Positions 6,202 to 6,904 of a stretch of 6,904 nucleotides of DNA are shown here, in pieces. How positions within the stretch are numbered: the first letter of the stretch is position 1; every line of letters begins with the position of its first letter. The position numbers and the translations under genes were made by a program. This DNA comes from Alphaproteobacteria bacterium (GTDB taxonomy: Bacteria > Pseudomonadota > Alphaproteobacteria > Micropepsales > Micropepsaceae). Where the stretch lies: positions 1-6,904 of the forward strand of contig CANGRN010000077.1 in assembly GCA_947455695.1 (NCBI GenBank), written 5' to 3'. Under the pieces are notes generated by a model. That model ran no database searches, was not told the origin of the DNA, and worked only from the letters and a program-made list of their open reading frames with translations.

Positions 6202-6904
6202 TCAGTGCACCGGCGCGAAGGCGCTGCCCGCGCTGCTCTCCAGCGACGGCAGGAAGGCGGGCGGTTTGCGCGCATGGGTCGCCTGCTCGAAGGCATGGCC
6301 CAGCGCCAGGATGGCGGCATCCGACCAGGCCGTACCGATGAAGGACAGGCCCACCGGCAGGCCGTGATCGTGCCCCATCGGCACGGTCAGGTGCGGATAG
6401 CCGGCTTCCGCCGGCAGGCTGGCGGAATCGGGACTGCCATAACCGGCGCTTCGCACGACATCTGTCAGCACGGCCGGGCCGTTGGTGGGACGGATCACAG
6501 CATCCAGGCGCAGACGCGTGAACAGGTCATCCAGCGCGCCGCGGGTCAGGCTTTGAAGCTCATCGCGGGCATGGACATAGTCGGGATCACCCAGATCACC
6601 TCGCGCCTGGGACTCGGTCAGGATGTTCTGGCCGAACAGGACGGTTTCGCGCGGAGACGCGGCATTGAAGGCGATCAGGTCGGACAGGCTGCGCACGCGG
6701 CCTGCCGGCAGGCTGGCCAGATAGGTGTTGAGATCGGCTTTGAACTCGGTCTGCAGCACCACCTTTTCGTCGGCGGCGATCTGCGGCGGCACGGTGAAAT
6801 CGTTTATCTCCACGATCTGTGCCCCTTGCGCCTTCAACGCCGCCAGCGCCTGCGCCAGCAAGGCCGCGGTTTGCGCGGGAAATGCGCCAGGCGCGGCGGT
6901 GATC
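6202..6904 (-). CDS. Amidase-signature family enzyme, C-terminal part (5' end outside window)
   Basis: The C-terminal 233 residues of an amidase-signature hydrolase, which cleaves amide bonds to a carboxylate and ammonia or amine. The frame is still open at the window edge; family members are about 450-520 residues, so roughly half is missing, including the Gly/Ser-rich signature and the Ser-cisSer-Lys triad. Activity therefore cannot be judged. Recognisable parts are the D-A-V-I-R-P-T strand, then AGYPHLTVPMG, GLPVGLSFIGTAWSD and the closing AFEQATHARKPP helix. These resemble the amidase subgroup that includes plant At4g34880-like proteins rather than GatA itself, and no GatB or GatC gene is nearby. 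A TTG codon at 6861 could be taken as a start, but the conserved fold continues upstream. The gene converges on the Alph_Pro_TM gene with 13 bases between stops and no visible terminator. Confidence 0.93.
   Translation of the reverse strand, partial: ITAAPGAFPAQTAALLAQALAALKAQGAQIVEINDFTVPPQIAADEKVVLQTEFKADLNTYLASLPAGRVRSLSDLIAFNAASPRETVLFGQNILTESQARGDLGDPDYVHARDELQSLTRGALDDLFTRLRLDAVIRPTNGPAVLTDVVRSAGYGSPDSASLPAEAGYPHLTVPMGHDHGLPVGLSFIGTAWSDAAILALGHAFEQATHARKPPAFLPSLESSAGSAFAPVH

Noticed and set aside
5424..6320. Minus-strand open frame of 298 codons under the Alph_Pro_TM gene, running into the amidase region
   Set aside because: Its translation shows no domain, and it overlaps two supported genes in other frames.
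6859..6861. TTG as start codon of the amidase
   Set aside because: The frame stays open to the window edge, and a 219-residue product would lack the catalytic half of the family. The gene is truncated by the window, not short.
1..6904. Search for tRNA, rRNA, CRISPR arrays, IS ends, att sites, defence or phage genes
   Set aside because: No direct repeats with regular spacers, tRNA-like clusters, transposase motifs or defence domains were seen. The window is nearly filled by housekeeping-type genes.

Overview
The window looks like chromosomal DNA from a high-GC alphaproteobacterium. Three things point there. One protein matches my memory of Alph_Pro_TM (PF09608/TIGR02186), a family I recall as confined to that class. 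A large protein opens with the N-terminal signature of Caulobacter-type PodJ proteins. One upstream region carries a -10 element close to the Caulobacter housekeeping consensus. The genus cannot be fixed from the sequence. I see no mobile element, phage gene, tRNA, rRNA or CRISPR array, and coding density is very high.

Layout: (1) 2-1114, plus strand, a thiolase missing about its first 30 residues at the window edge. (2) 1117-1773, plus, a CAP/SCP-domain lipoprotein starting 2 bases after the thiolase stop. (3) 1774-1944, a relatively AT-rich gap with two short dyads and a plausible -10. (4) 1945-4443, plus, a PodJ-like single-pass membrane protein with a cytoplasmic coiled coil, a proline-rich linker and four periplasmic Sel1 repeats. 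(5) 4444-4533, a short gap with a perfect palindrome, a lone -35-like hexamer and an alternating CG run. (6) 4534-5451, plus, a TauE/SafE-family permease. (7) 5448-6188, plus, the Alph_Pro_TM protein, overlapping the permease stop in an ATGA junction. (8) 6202-6904, minus, the C-terminal part of an amidase-signature enzyme, converging on gene 7 with only 13 bases between the stops.

Two units look functionally meaningful. The permease and Alph_Pro_TM genes are translationally coupled and probably form one envelope system: an anion/organosulfur exporter with a periplasm-facing partner. This is the best candidate here for an incompletely described system. The PodJ-like protein probably organises a cell pole or the division site, linking cytoplasmic partners to the periplasm. 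The thiolase (acyl-CoA metabolism) and CAP lipoprotein are adjacent and likely co-transcribed, but no shared function is evident. Most of the window reads as ordinary core-genome sequence; the interest lies in domain architecture and gene pairing.
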